Part shown: positions 52,498 through 61,872 of the stretch, piece by piece | Position numbering within the stretch: position 1 is the stretch's first letter | Layout of the letters: each line of letters starts with the position of its first letter | Origin: Cupriavidus necator A5-1 | Lineage (GTDB): Bacteria > Pseudomonadota > Gammaproteobacteria > Burkholderiales > Burkholderiaceae | Assembly: GCF_000744095.1 (NCBI RefSeq) | Contig: NZ_JQLI01000008.1 | Location: forward strand, 868,001-932,000 | Reading direction: 5' to 3' | DNA: 64,000 nt | The notes under the pieces: model-generated | What the model was told of the DNA's origin: nothing | The model's input: the letters and a program-made list of their open reading frames with translations, nothing else | The model's database searches: none | Program-made: the position numbers and the translations under genes

Positions 52498-53616
52498 TCA
52501 GGCAGGTGGCGCCCCCCCGTCCAGCGCCGCGCCCAGGCGCGCCAACAGGTGCGTGAGCTGGGCCTGGCTGTTGGTGCCGGTCTTGTGGAACACGGCCTTG
52601 AGCTGCGTGCGCGCCGTTTCATGGCGGATGTTCAGCTGCTGGCTCGCTTCGGGCAGGCCCTGGCCGCTGGCCAGTTGCGTGGCCAGCCGGGTTTCCGCCG
52701 GGGTCAGGCCGTAGAGGTCACGCAGCACGGGCGCCAGCAACAGCGGCGCGCTGTCCGCCTCATGCACGACCACCAGCGCCGCCGGCTCCTGCCACTGCGT
52801 GGCAAAGGCATGCGATGGCGGCAACGGCAGCACGATCACCTGCGCGGTGGTGCCGTTGCGGTCGCTGGCGCGCGCGGCCTGCGCGGCTACCGTGCGCTGC
52901 GGGTCGCAGGCGGCCTGCAGCATCTCGGCGAAGGGGCGCGACAGCGTCCATTCGGAGACCTTACCGGCCGGGTCCAGGCGCCGCACCCAGCGCTCGCCGG
53001 CGCGGTTGCTCAGCAGCACCTGGCGCTGTGGCGAGAACACCAGCAGTGCAAAATTCAGGCGCTCCACCAGCTGCGTCGACAGGCGCGCCAGCGTCGTCAG
53101 CCCCAGCGTGCGGTCGCGCATCGCCATGGCGCTGCGCATATGCGGGATGATCCAGTCCAGGCAGCTGGTATCGCCAGCCGAGAACAGCGGCTGCGTGCGC
53201 GCGCGCTGCATCGAGAAATAGACCTCATAGTGCGGCTGGCGTGCGACCAGGCAGGCCACGTAGGAGTGCAGGTCGAAGCGGTGGAAGAAATCGCGGTAGA
53301 ACGGGTGGCGCGCCATCGCGCCTTCGCCCAGTTCGCGCGCGTCGATATACCAGTCGCCCGGCCGCATGCGCGGTGCGAAATGCTTGGCCGGATCGATGGC
53401 CTGGTAGTCCGACTCGTATTCGGAAAACAGCTCCACTACCGGATTGACGATTTCGTTGACCGTGACTTGGTCGCGCACGGTGTCCCAGACCATCATCGAG
53501 GCATGGGCCGTGCCGGCCAGTTCCGTCAGGGTGCGCAGGCTCTGCTGCCAGGCACCGGGATCGAGAATGCCCTCGTACAAGCCACGGATCGCTCCGTGCA
53601 TGTCGGCTTCTTTCAT
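52498..53616 (-). CDS. LuxR-type regulator 2 (tandem pair)
   Basis: A 372-residue paralogue of the adjacent gene, 128 bases upstream of it. The N-terminus MHGAIRGLYEGILDPGAWQQ matches MHETIRALYEGVFDAEAWQ. The HTH block YGLTPAETRLATQLASGQGL is nearly the same. Shared internal motifs include ACLVARQPHYEVYFSMQRA and LDWIIPHMRSAMAMRDRT. No sensor domain is recognised. The pair may bind a common ligand or regulate each other. Confidence 0.85.
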   Translation of the reverse strand: MKEADMHGAIRGLYEGILDPGAWQQSLRTLTELAGTAHASMMVWDTVRDQVTVNEIVNPVVELFSEYESDYQAIDPAKHFAPRMRPGDWYIDARELGEGAMARHPFYRDFFHRFDLHSYVACLVARQPHYEVYFSMQRARTQPLFSAGDTSCLDWIIPHMRSAMAMRDRTLGLTTLARLSTQLVERLNFALLVFSPQRQVLLSNRAGERWVRRLDPAGKVSEWTLSRPFAEMLQAACDPQRTVAAQAARASDRNGTTAQVIVLPLPPSHAFATQWQEPAALVVVHEADSAPLLLAPVLRDLYGLTPAETRLATQLASGQGLPEASQQLNIRHETARTQLKAVFHKTGTNSQAQLTHLLARLGAALDGGAPPA

Positions 53617-53985
53617 CTGACTACCCCCTGCATTCGCGACAAAATATGCGCGGTCCCGGCGGTGCGCCCCCGCGCACGCCCGGATGATTATTGTTATTTC
53701 CGCTTCTTTGTTTTTGTGGCCGCTATCGGGTCGGCTCTGGCTTGACTACGTGTCTGGTCTAGCAGACGTTGCATACATTACCGCACTCGGGGGAACACGG
53801 GGACATCGCCAAGACCCTTCTTCGGTGGGGATGGGGGTACCCGCCGGTGCGGAAGGTCGTTACGGTTGTGCTGGGGGCGGCACACGGGAGGCGGATTCAG
53901 CCCGGAATCGGCAAAGCGTTGACCGCGATCAGGTAAAATCCCCGTTTTCCCGATTTTTCAGCGAAATCTCGCGCTAACCACCGCC
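53617..53985. other. Promoter region between the LuxR pair and pgk
   Basis: These 369 bases hold the divergent promoters of the second LuxR gene and pgk. An AT-rich piece around 53684-53716 and TAAAAT at 53934-53939 (a possible -10) are seen. No RNA gene or credible ORF. Confidence 0.35.
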
Positions 53986-55182
53986 ATGACCTCTGTCCTG
54001 CGTCTTTCCGATCTGATTTCCCAAGGCAAAATCTCCGGCAAGCGGGTGTTTATCCGCGCCGACCTGAACGTGCCACAGGACGACGCCGGCAATATCACCG
54101 AGGACACCCGCATCCGCGCCTCGGTGCCCGCCATCCAGGCGTGCCTGGACGCCGGCGCGGCGGTGATGGTCACGTCTCACCTGGGCCGCCCGATCGAGGG
54201 CGAGCTCAAGCCCGAGGATTCGCTGGCGCCGATCGCCACGCGCCTGTCCGAACTGCTGGGCAAGCCGGTCAAGCTGGTGCAGGACTGGGTCGACGGCGTC
54301 GAAGTGGCACCGGGCCAGGTGGTGCTGCTGGAAAACTGCCGCGTGAACAAGGGCGAGAAGAAAAACAGCGACGAACTGGCGCAGAAGATGGCCAGGCTGT
54401 GCGACGTCTACGTCAATGACGCCTTCGGCACCGCCCACCGCGCTGAAGCCACCACCCACGGCATCGCCAAATACGCCCCGATCGCCTGCGCCGGCCCGCT
54501 GCTGGCCGCCGAGATCGACGCGCTGGGCAAGGCGCTGGGCCAGCCGGCGCGTCCGCTGGTGGCGATCGTGGCCGGCTCCAAGGTCTCGACCAAGCTGACC
54601 ATCCTGAAGTCGCTGGCCGACAAGGTCGACAACCTGATCGTCGGCGGCGGCATCGCCAATACCTTCATGCTGGCCGCCGGCCTGAAGATCGGCAAGTCGC
54701 TGGCCGAAGCCGACCTTGTCGGCGACGCCAAGGCCATCATCGACATCATGGCCAAGCGCGGCGCCTCGGTGCCGATCCCGGTCGACGTGGTGTGCGCCAA
54801 GGAATTCAGCGCCACCGCCGCGGCCACCGTCAAGGACGTCAAGGACGTGGCCGACGACGACATGATCCTGGACATCGGCCCCAAGACCGCCGCGCAACTG
54901 GCCGGGCAGCTCAAGGCCGCCGGCACCGTCGTCTGGAACGGCCCGGTGGGCGTGTTCGAGTTTGACCAGTTCGGCAACGGCACCAAGGTGCTGGCCCAGG
55001 CCATCGCCGATTCCAAGGCGTTCTCGATCGCCGGCGGCGGCGACACGCTGGCCGCCATCGCCAAATACGGCATCGCTGACCGCGTGGGCTATATCTCGAC
55101 CGGCGGCGGCGCGTTCCTGGAATTCCTGGAAGGCAAGAAGCTGCCCGCGTTCGAAGTGCTGGAACAGCGCGCCGCAGGCTGA
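53986..55182 (+). CDS. pgk: Phosphoglycerate kinase
   Basis: A 398-residue phosphoglycerate kinase of glycolysis and gluconeogenesis. It shows KRVFIRADLNVPQDDAGNI near the start, TSHLGRPIEGE, LAKYAPIACAGPLLAAE and the ATP-site block GGGDTLAAIAKYG near the end. It is followed by pyk 82 bases later and then fba, so these form a lower-glycolysis cluster. In many Burkholderiales gap also lies in front; here it is replaced by the LuxR gene pair. Confidence 0.98.
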   Translation: MTSVLRLSDLISQGKISGKRVFIRADLNVPQDDAGNITEDTRIRASVPAIQACLDAGAAVMVTSHLGRPIEGELKPEDSLAPIATRLSELLGKPVKLVQDWVDGVEVAPGQVVLLENCRVNKGEKKNSDELAQKMARLCDVYVNDAFGTAHRAEATTHGIAKYAPIACAGPLLAAEIDALGKALGQPARPLVAIVAGSKVSTKLTILKSLADKVDNLIVGGGIANTFMLAAGLKIGKSLAEADLVGDAKAIIDIMAKRGASVPIPVDVVCAKEFSATAAATVKDVKDVADDDMILDIGPKTAAQLAGQLKAAGTVVWNGPVGVFEFDQFGNGTKVLAQAIADSKAFSIAGGGDTLAAIAKYGIADRVGYISTGGGAFLEFLEGKKLPAFEVLEQRAAG

Positions 55183-55264
55183 CGCCGCAGTTTGACGCAT
55201 CAGCCGGCCCCGGCACGCTGTCGGGTCCCCGGGCCATCGAGCTCTGAACAAGGAATTGTCGCGC

Positions 55265-56701
55265 ATGACCCGTTCTACCAAGATCGTCGCCACCATCGGC
55301 CCCGCCTCCAGCTCGCTGGAAGTCCTCACGCGCATGATCGCGGCGGGGGTCGACGTGGTGCGGCTGAATTTCTCGCACGGCACCGCGCAGGACCATATCG
55401 ACCGGGCCAGCATGGTGCGCGAGGCCGCGCAGGCGTGCGGGCGCGAAGTCGCCATCATGGCCGACCTGCAAGGCCCCAAGATCCGCGTGGGCAAGTTCGA
55501 GCACGGCAAGATCACGCTGAAGCCGGGCGATCCCTTCGTCCTCGATTCCAACTGCACGCTCGGCAACGAGGAGCGCGCCGGCCTGGACTACCAGGACCTG
55601 CCGCGCGACGTCGGGCCGGGCGACCTGCTGCTGCTCAACGACGGCCTGATCGTGCTGGTGGTGGACCGCGTGTTCGGCACCGAGATCTTCACCACCGTGC
55701 GCGTGGGCGGCGAGCTGTCCAACAACAAGGGCATCAACCGCCAGGGCGGCGGGCTGTCGGCGCCGGCGCTGACCGCCAAGGACATGGACGACATCAAGAC
55801 CGCCATGGCCCTGGGCGCGGACTACGTTGCCGTCAGCTTCCCCAAGAACGCCACCGACATGGAAATGGCGCGCCAGCTCGCCGCCGTGGCCGGCCAGCCG
55901 CACGGCCACAAGGCCCGCATGATCGCCAAGATCGAGCGCGCCGAGGCCATCCACCCGGGCGTGCTGGAAGAGATCCTGCAGGCCTCCGACGGCATCATGG
56001 TGGCGCGCGGCGACCTGGCCGTGGAAGTGGGCAATGCCGCCGTGCCGGCGCTGCAGAAGCGCATGATCAAGCTGGCGCGCGAGGCCAACAAGCTCACCAT
56101 CACCGCCACGCAGATGATGGAGAGCATGATCGTCAACCCGGTGCCGACCCGCGCCGAGGTCTCCGACGTGGCCAACGCCGTGCTGGACGGCACCGATGCC
56201 GTGATGCTGTCGGCCGAGACCGCCGCCGGGCGCTACCCGGTGGAGACCGTCGAAGCCATGGCCGCGGTCTGCGTCGAGGCCGAGAAGTCCGAGGTGGTGC
56301 AGCTCGACACCGATTTCCTGAACCAGACCTTTTCGCGCATCGACCAGTCCGTGGCGATGGGTGCGCTGTTCACCGCCTATCATTTGCAGGTGAAGGCGAT
56401 TGCCGCACTGACCGATTCCGGCGCCACCGCGTTGTGGATGAGCCGTCACCGCATCCATGTGCCGATCTATGCGATGACGCCCAACCTGGCCTCGCAGCGC
56501 AAGATGCAGCTGTACCGCAACGTGGTGCCGTTGCCGCTGCAGTCCAGCGCCGACCGCGACACCGCGCTGGAGCAGGCGGAAGAACTGCTGCTGGCCCAGG
56601 GCGTGGTGCAGCGTGGTGATTTCATCGTGCTGACCATCGGCGAGCCGATGGGCCAGCCGGGCGGTACCAATACCCTGAAGATCGTCAGGGTAGGTAGCTG
56701 A
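55265..56701 (+). CDS. pyk: Pyruvate kinase
   Basis: A 478-residue pyruvate kinase, making pyruvate and ATP from PEP. Start at the ATG MTRSTKIVATIGPASS. Substrate-site blocks include VRLNFSHGTAQDHIDRA, MARGDLAVEVGN (the MxRGDLGVE signature, with Ala for Gly), and ITATQMMESMI. The C-terminal domain with the allosteric site follows. It sits between pgk and fba. Confidence 0.97.
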   Translation: MTRSTKIVATIGPASSSLEVLTRMIAAGVDVVRLNFSHGTAQDHIDRASMVREAAQACGREVAIMADLQGPKIRVGKFEHGKITLKPGDPFVLDSNCTLGNEERAGLDYQDLPRDVGPGDLLLLNDGLIVLVVDRVFGTEIFTTVRVGGELSNNKGINRQGGGLSAPALTAKDMDDIKTAMALGADYVAVSFPKNATDMEMARQLAAVAGQPHGHKARMIAKIERAEAIHPGVLEEILQASDGIMVARGDLAVEVGNAAVPALQKRMIKLAREANKLTITATQMMESMIVNPVPTRAEVSDVANAVLDGTDAVMLSAETAAGRYPVETVEAMAAVCVEAEKSEVVQLDTDFLNQTFSRIDQSVAMGALFTAYHLQVKAIAALTDSGATALWMSRHRIHVPIYAMTPNLASQRKMQLYRNVVPLPLQSSADRDTALEQAEELLLAQGVVQRGDFIVLTIGEPMGQPGGTNTLKIVRVGS

Positions 56702-56836
56702 TGGTGAAGCAGTGTGTGCCATGCCGGACTGAATGTCCGCGCGAAATGCGCGAAGATGGCGCCGCCAGCAGGCTTGGGCAATAAGCGCCGACAGAAGAAT
56801 ACGCAGAGACACCCCATTTTTATTTAGGAGTTAGAC

Positions 56837-57901
56837 ATGCCACTCGTATCGATGCGCCAACTGCTGGACCACGCGGCCGAGAACAGCTACGGCCTGCCGG
56901 CCTTCAACGTCAACAACCTCGAGCAAGTGCAGGCCATCATGCAGGCTGCCGATGAGGTCAACGCTCCGGTGATCATGCAAGCTTCGGCCGGCGCGCGCAA
57001 ATACGCCGGCGAGCACTTCCTGCGCCACCTGATCGAAGCCGCGGTAGAGGCTTATCCCCATATTCCGGTGGTAATGCACCAGGACCACGGCCAGTCGCCG
57101 GCCATCTGCCAGGGCGCGATCGACCTGGGCTTCTCGTCGGTGATGATGGACGGTTCGCTGCGTGAAGACGGCAAGACCCCGGCCGAGTACGACTACAACA
57201 TCGACGTGACCCGCAAGGTGGTGCAGCTGGCCCACGCCGTCGGCGTGACCGTCGAAGGCGAACTGGGCTGCCTGGGCTCGCTCGAAACCGGTGAAGCCGG
57301 CGAAGAAGACGGCATCGGCGCCGCAGGCGTGCTGGACCACTCCATGCTGCTGACCGATCCGGAGCAGGCTGCCGACTTCGTCAAGGCCACCCAGCTCGAC
57401 GCCCTGGCGATTGCCATCGGTACCTCGCACGGCGCCTACAAGTTCACCCGCAAGCCCACCGGCGACATCCTGGCGATCGGCCGCATCAAGGAAATCCACG
57501 CCCGCATCCCCAACACCCACCTGGTGATGCACGGCTCGTCGTCGGTTCCGCAAGAGCTGCTGGAAGAAATCCGCAAGTTCGGCGGCGACATGAAGGAAAC
57601 CTACGGCGTGCCGGTCGAGGAAATCCAGGAAGCGATCAAGTACGGCGTGCGCAAGATCAACATCGATACCGACATCCGCCTGGCCATGACCGGCGCGATC
57701 CGTCGCTTCTTTGTTGAGAACCCGAGCAAGTTCGACCCGCGCGAATACCTGAAGCCGGCCCGCGAAGCCGCCAAGCAAGTGTGCAAGGCGCGCTACATCG
57801 CCTTCGGCTGCGAAGGCCAGGCCAGCAAGATCAAGCCGATCGGCCTGACCGACATCGCACAGCAGTACCAGTCGGGCAAGCTGGCGCAGGTCGTGCAGTA
57901 A
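56837..57901 (+). CDS. fba: Fructose-bisphosphate aldolase, class II
   Basis: A 354-residue zinc-dependent class II aldolase of the type often used with the Calvin cycle (CbbA-like) in Burkholderiales. It begins MPLVSMRQLLDHAAENSYGL. The zinc/His block is VVMHQDHGQSPA. The phosphate-binding Gly-rich region is HGSSSVPQELL and NIDTDIRLAMTG. AGGAG stands 6 bases before the ATG. It closes the glycolysis cluster; purC follows 103 bases later. Confidence 0.97.
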   Translation: MPLVSMRQLLDHAAENSYGLPAFNVNNLEQVQAIMQAADEVNAPVIMQASAGARKYAGEHFLRHLIEAAVEAYPHIPVVMHQDHGQSPAICQGAIDLGFSSVMMDGSLREDGKTPAEYDYNIDVTRKVVQLAHAVGVTVEGELGCLGSLETGEAGEEDGIGAAGVLDHSMLLTDPEQAADFVKATQLDALAIAIGTSHGAYKFTRKPTGDILAIGRIKEIHARIPNTHLVMHGSSSVPQELLEEIRKFGGDMKETYGVPVEEIQEAIKYGVRKINIDTDIRLAMTGAIRRFFVENPSKFDPREYLKPAREAAKQVCKARYIAFGCEGQASKIKPIGLTDIAQQYQSGKLAQVVQ

Positions 57902-58004
57902 TGTCCCCGGTCCGCCTTCCACGCAAGCGGAAGGCGGATTGCAGTTCCGGCCGCCGCGGCACGCATCCAGCGCCCGGCGGCTTCGCCGTTTTATCGGAAC
58001 CATC

Positions 58005-58913
58005 ATGTCCAACGCTCTCTACCAGTCCTCCATCAACTCGCTGCCGCTGCTGGGCCACGGCAAGGTGCGCGACAACTACGCCGTCGGCGCCGACAAGCTG
58101 CTGATCGTAACCACCGACCGGCTGTCGGCCTTCGACGTCATCCTGGGCGAACCGATTCCGGCCAAGGGCCGCGTGCTGAACCAGATGGCGAACTTCTGGT
58201 TCAAGAAGCTGGCGCATATCGTGCCGAACCACGAGACCGGCATCGCCCCGGAAACCGTGGTCGCGCCCGAGGAAGTGGAGCAGGTCAAGGGCCGCGCCGT
58301 GGTGGTCAAGCGCCTGAAGCCGATCCTGGTGGAAGCGGTGGTGCGCGGCTACCTCGCCGGTAGCGGCTGGAAGGACTACCAGGCCACCGGCAAGGTGTGC
58401 GGCATCCAGCTGCCGCCGGGCCTGCAGAACGCGCAGAAGCTCCCCGAGCCGATCTTCACCCCGGCCGCCAAGGCCGAGATGGGCGAGCACGACGAGAACA
58501 TCTCGTTCGCCGAGGTCGAGGCCCGCATCGGCATCGCGCTGGCGCGCCAGATGCGCGAGATCTCGATCCGCCTGTACAAGGAAGCGGCCGAGTACGCCGC
58601 CACGCGCGGCATCATCATCGCCGACACCAAATTCGAGTTCGGCCTGGACGACAACGGCGTGCTGACGCTGATGGACGAGGTGCTGACCGCCGATTCGTCG
58701 CGCTTCTGGCCGGCCGATTCGTACCAGGTGGGCACCAACCCGCCGTCGTTCGACAAGCAGTTCGTGCGCGACTGGCTGGAAGCCGTGCGCATCGACGGCA
58801 AGCCGTGGGGCAAGACCGCGCCGGCGCCGAAGCTGCCGGACGACGTGGTCGAGAAGACCTCGGCCAAGTACCGCGAGGCGCTGACGCGGCTGACGGGCGA
58901 AGAACTGCAGTAA
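58005..58913 (+). CDS. purC: Phosphoribosylaminoimidazole-succinocarboxamide synthase
   Basis: A 302-residue SAICAR synthase, the step that condenses CAIR with aspartate. The motif GHGKVRDNYAVGADKLLIVT at the start and GYLAGSGWKDYQATGKVCG in the centre are characteristic. The start is the ATG at 58005, where conservation begins. A palindromic repeat pair lies between it and purE. Together with purE and purK it provides successive IMP-pathway steps. Confidence 0.97.
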   Translation: MSNALYQSSINSLPLLGHGKVRDNYAVGADKLLIVTTDRLSAFDVILGEPIPAKGRVLNQMANFWFKKLAHIVPNHETGIAPETVVAPEEVEQVKGRAVVVKRLKPILVEAVVRGYLAGSGWKDYQATGKVCGIQLPPGLQNAQKLPEPIFTPAAKAEMGEHDENISFAEVEARIGIALARQMREISIRLYKEAAEYAATRGIIIADTKFEFGLDDNGVLTLMDEVLTADSSRFWPADSYQVGTNPPSFDKQFVRDWLEAVRIDGKPWGKTAPAPKLPDDVVEKTSAKYREALTRLTGEELQ

Positions 58914-58926
58914 CCAAAATGGTGTT

Positions 58927-59039
58927 CCCTCTCCCCTCATGGGGAGAGGGCAGGGTGAGGGGTGGTTTAGCAAGGCACCACGCGTCGAGAAGCGCCGGGC
59001 CCTCACCCCCGCTCCTCTCCCGCAAGCGGGAGAGGGGAG
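58927..59039. repeat. Inverted pair of palindromic repeats (REP/BIME-like)
   Basis: The first hairpin is CCCTCTCCCC-TCAT-GGGGAGAGGG (58927-58950). The second is CCTCTCCCGC-AA-GCGGGAGAGG (59014-59035). They are joined by complementary arms GGGTGAGGGG (58953-58962) and CCCTCACCCC (59000-59009). The whole forms a large cruciform in the purC-purE gap. This sequence type is dispersed in many beta- and gamma-proteobacterial genomes; its job is unknown. Confidence 0.8.
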
Positions 59040-59059
59040 CAAACAAGGAAGGATCAAAC

Positions 59060-59557
59060 GTGAGCAAGCAAGACAAGCCGCTGGTCGGCGTGGTGATGGG
59101 CAGCAGTTCCGACTGGGACGTGATGCAGCACGCGGTGGCCATGCTGAAGGATTTCGGCGTGCCGTTCGAGGCCCAGGTGGTGTCCGCGCACCGCATGGCC
59201 GACGACATGTTCCGCTATGCTGAAAGCGCGCGCAGCCGCGGCCTGCGGGCCATCATCGCCGGTGCCGGCGGTGCCGCGCATCTGCCGGGCATGATCGCCG
59301 CCAAGACCATCGTGCCGGTGTTCGGCGTGCCGGTGCCGTCCAAGTACCTGCGAGGCGAGGATTCGCTGCTGTCGATCGTGCAGATGCCCAAGGGTGTGCC
59401 GGTCGCCACCTTCGCCATCGGCGAGGCCGGTGCCGCCAACGCCGCGCTGCACGCGATCGCCACGCTGGCCACCACTGATGAAGCGCTGGCCGCCGCGCTG
59501 GAAGCCTTCCGCGCGAAGCAGACCGAAGCCGCGCGCGCGATGACGCTGCCGCTGTAA
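59060..59557 (+). CDS. purE: N5-carboxyaminoimidazole ribonucleotide mutase
   Basis: A 165-residue PurE, which turns N5-CAIR into CAIR. It has the nucleotide-binding loop GVVMGSSSDWDVM and the active-site SAHRM. The start is GTG, with an AAGGA-like site before it. It directly precedes purK, with 27 bases between, the usual pair. It is separated from purC by the palindromic repeat pair. Confidence 0.97.
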   Translation: MSKQDKPLVGVVMGSSSDWDVMQHAVAMLKDFGVPFEAQVVSAHRMADDMFRYAESARSRGLRAIIAGAGGAAHLPGMIAAKTIVPVFGVPVPSKYLRGEDSLLSIVQMPKGVPVATFAIGEAGAANAALHAIATLATTDEALAAALEAFRAKQTEAARAMTLPL

Positions 59558-59584
59558 CCCTTCGGACTCAAACGGAACCGAGCA

Positions 59585-60829
59585 ATGCCCACCGATATCC
59601 ATCCCTACCTCTCCGAAGCCCACACGCCGGAATCGCGCGCCGAGTTCGGCGTCGACCGCCCCGACGCGCCCATCCTGCCCGGCGCCTGGCTCGGCATGCT
59701 GGGCGGCGGCCAGCTTGGCCGCATGTTCACGCATGCGGCGCAAGCGATGGGCTATCGCGTGTGCGTGCTCGATCCCGACCAGGACAGCCCGGCGGGCGTG
59801 GTGGCGGACAAGCATATCTGCGCGCAGTACACCGACGAGGCCGCGCTGGCCGAGATGGGCAAGCTGTGCCAGGCGGTGAGCACCGAGTTCGAGAACGTGC
59901 CGTCGCTGTCGCTGGACCGCCTCGAGCAGCTCGGCGCCTTCGTCGCGCCGCGCGGCTACTGCGTGTCGATCGCGCAGAACCGCATCGGCGAGAAGAAGTT
60001 CTTCGCCGCTTGTGCCGAGCGCACCGGCGTGCCGCCGGCCCCGCACTGGGTGATCCAGCACGACGCCGACGTCGACCAGCTGCCCGACCACGTGCTTCCC
60101 GGCATCCTCAAGACCGCGCGCATGGGCTACGACGGCAAGGGCCAGGCGCGCGTGAAGACGCGCGACGACGTGCGCGCCGCGTGGAAGGCGATGCAGCACG
60201 TGCCGTGCGTGCTGGAGCAGATGCTGCCGCTGGAATATGAAGTGTCGGTGCTGGCCGCGCGTGCCGCGAATGGTTCCACCGCCACCTGGCCGCTCGCAGA
60301 GAACGTGCACCGCGACGGCATCCTGTTCTCGACGGAAATGCCGTCGACCAGTGTCTCGCCGGAGATCGCGGACCGCGCGCGCGCCGCCGCCGCGGCGATC
60401 GCCACCGAGATGGGCTACGTGGGCGTGCTGTGCATCGAGTTCTTCGTGCTGACCGACGGCTCGCTGGTCGCCAACGAGATGGCGCCGCGCCCGCACAACT
60501 CCGGCCACATCACCATGGACGCGTGCGAGACCAGCCAGTTCGAGCAGCAGGTACGCGCGATGGCGCGCCTGCCGCTGGGCAACACGCGCCAGCACTCGGC
60601 CGGCAAGATGCTGAACCTGCTGGGCGATGTGTGGTTCGAGTTCGGCCTGGAGCGCACGCCGGCCTGGGACGAAGTGGTCGCACAGCCCGGCGCCAAGCTG
60701 CACCTGTACGGCAAGAGCGACGCACGCCCGTCGCGCAAGATGGGCCATATCAACTGCGTGGGCGAGCATGCCGAAGCGGCCGACGCCGCCTTTGCCGCTG
60801 CCGCGCAGGCGCTGCATATCCCGCTCTGA
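59585..60829 (+). CDS. purK: N5-carboxyaminoimidazole ribonucleotide synthase
   Basis: A 414-residue ATP-grasp enzyme that carboxylates AIR to N5-CAIR with bicarbonate and ATP. LGGGQLGRMFTHAAQAMGYR near residue 39 is the AIR-site signature, and NEMAPRPHNSGHITMDAC is the C-terminal ATP-grasp signature. About 30 residues at the N-terminus are an extension beyond the usual start. It feeds PurE. tsaC follows after 21 bases. Confidence 0.97.
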   Translation: MPTDIHPYLSEAHTPESRAEFGVDRPDAPILPGAWLGMLGGGQLGRMFTHAAQAMGYRVCVLDPDQDSPAGVVADKHICAQYTDEAALAEMGKLCQAVSTEFENVPSLSLDRLEQLGAFVAPRGYCVSIAQNRIGEKKFFAACAERTGVPPAPHWVIQHDADVDQLPDHVLPGILKTARMGYDGKGQARVKTRDDVRAAWKAMQHVPCVLEQMLPLEYEVSVLAARAANGSTATWPLAENVHRDGILFSTEMPSTSVSPEIADRARAAAAAIATEMGYVGVLCIEFFVLTDGSLVANEMAPRPHNSGHITMDACETSQFEQQVRAMARLPLGNTRQHSAGKMLNLLGDVWFEFGLERTPAWDEVVAQPGAKLHLYGKSDARPSRKMGHINCVGEHAEAADAAFAAAAQALHIPL

Positions 60830-60850
60830 AGCCAGACTCCAAGGAACACG

Positions 60851-61840
60851 ATGTCGCCGCGCATGCCCTCGGCCGCCGAACTGGACGAAGCCGTCCGCCT
60901 GCTTGAGGCCGGGCAACTGGTCGCCTTTCCCACCGAGACCGTCTACGGCCTCGGCGCCGACGCGGAGAACCCGGAGGCGGTCGCCCGCATCTTCGCGCTC
61001 AAGGGCCGGCCCCCGAACCACCCGCTGATCGTTCACGTGGTCGACGGCGCCGACATCGGCTACTGGACCGAAGAGGTCCCCGAGGCCGCGCAGAAACTGA
61101 TCGACGCCTTCTGGCCCGGTCCGCTGACGCTGATCCTCAAGCGCGCCGCCCATATCCACGCGGCGGTGGCAGGGGGGCAGGACAGCATCGGCCTGCGCTG
61201 CCCGTCCCACCCAGTGGCGCAGACACTGCTCTCGCGCTTCAAGCGCGGCCGTGGCGGCATCGCGGCGCCTTCGGCGAACAAGTTCGGGCAGGTCAGCCCG
61301 ACCACCGCGCAACATGTGCGCGACGAGTTCGGCGATGCGGTGTATGTGCTGGAAGGCGACGGCGTCGAAGTCGGGATCGAATCGACCATCGTCGACCTGT
61401 CGCGGCTGGACCAGGGGATTGGGCCGGTGTTGCTGCGCCCTGGTGCGATTACTGCCGCGATGATGGCCGAGGTGTTGGGGGAGGCGCCGTTGCCGCCCGA
61501 CGCTGCGGCGCCGCGTGCTTCCGGCACGCTGAAGGCCCACTACGCCCCGCACACGCCGTTGTTGCTGGCCGATGCGCAGTCCGCTTCCGCGCATCTCGCA
61601 GCGCTGCCGGAGGACGCCCGTGTGGCATGGGTCGGGCGCGCGCCCTTGGCGGACCAGCGCTGTACCTGGGTGCAGGCGCCTGCGGATGCTGCCGCCTATG
61701 CGCGGGAGTTGTATCGGCTGCTGCGCAAGCTGGACAAGCAGGGCTACACGCAGCTGATGTTCGAGCCGCTGCCCGAAGGGCCCGACTGGGCCGGCGTGCG
61801 CGACCGGCTGGAGCGGGCGGCGGCGGCGTTTGGAGAGTAG
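60851..61840 (+). CDS. tsaC: L-threonylcarbamoyladenylate synthase (Sua5/TsaC type)
   Basis: A 329-residue protein. The N-terminal YrdC/Sua5 domain makes threonylcarbamoyl-AMP for t6A37 of tRNA (VAFPTETVYGLGADA near residue 23; APSANKFGQVSPTTA). The extra C-terminal domain, after about residue 205, makes it the longer Sua5 type. It lies 21 bases behind purK and shares its transcript. It is followed by convergent azlD. Confidence 0.94.
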   Translation: MSPRMPSAAELDEAVRLLEAGQLVAFPTETVYGLGADAENPEAVARIFALKGRPPNHPLIVHVVDGADIGYWTEEVPEAAQKLIDAFWPGPLTLILKRAAHIHAAVAGGQDSIGLRCPSHPVAQTLLSRFKRGRGGIAAPSANKFGQVSPTTAQHVRDEFGDAVYVLEGDGVEVGIESTIVDLSRLDQGIGPVLLRPGAITAAMMAEVLGEAPLPPDAAAPRASGTLKAHYAPHTPLLLADAQSASAHLAALPEDARVAWVGRAPLADQRCTWVQAPADAAAYARELYRLLRKLDKQGYTQLMFEPLPEGPDWAGVRDRLERAAAAFGE

Positions 61841-61872
61841 GGCGGGCACATGCCAAGCACGCTGCCGTCACC

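Noticed and set aside
53684..53977. 97-codon plus-strand ORF before pgk
   Set aside because: It overlaps the pgk promoter region, has no ribosome site and reads as random Gly/Arg/Ser-rich sequence after a short hydrophobic start.
59054..61849. 931-codon minus-strand ORF across purE, purK and tsaC
   Set aside because: It covers three certain genes on the other strand and has no recognisable domain.
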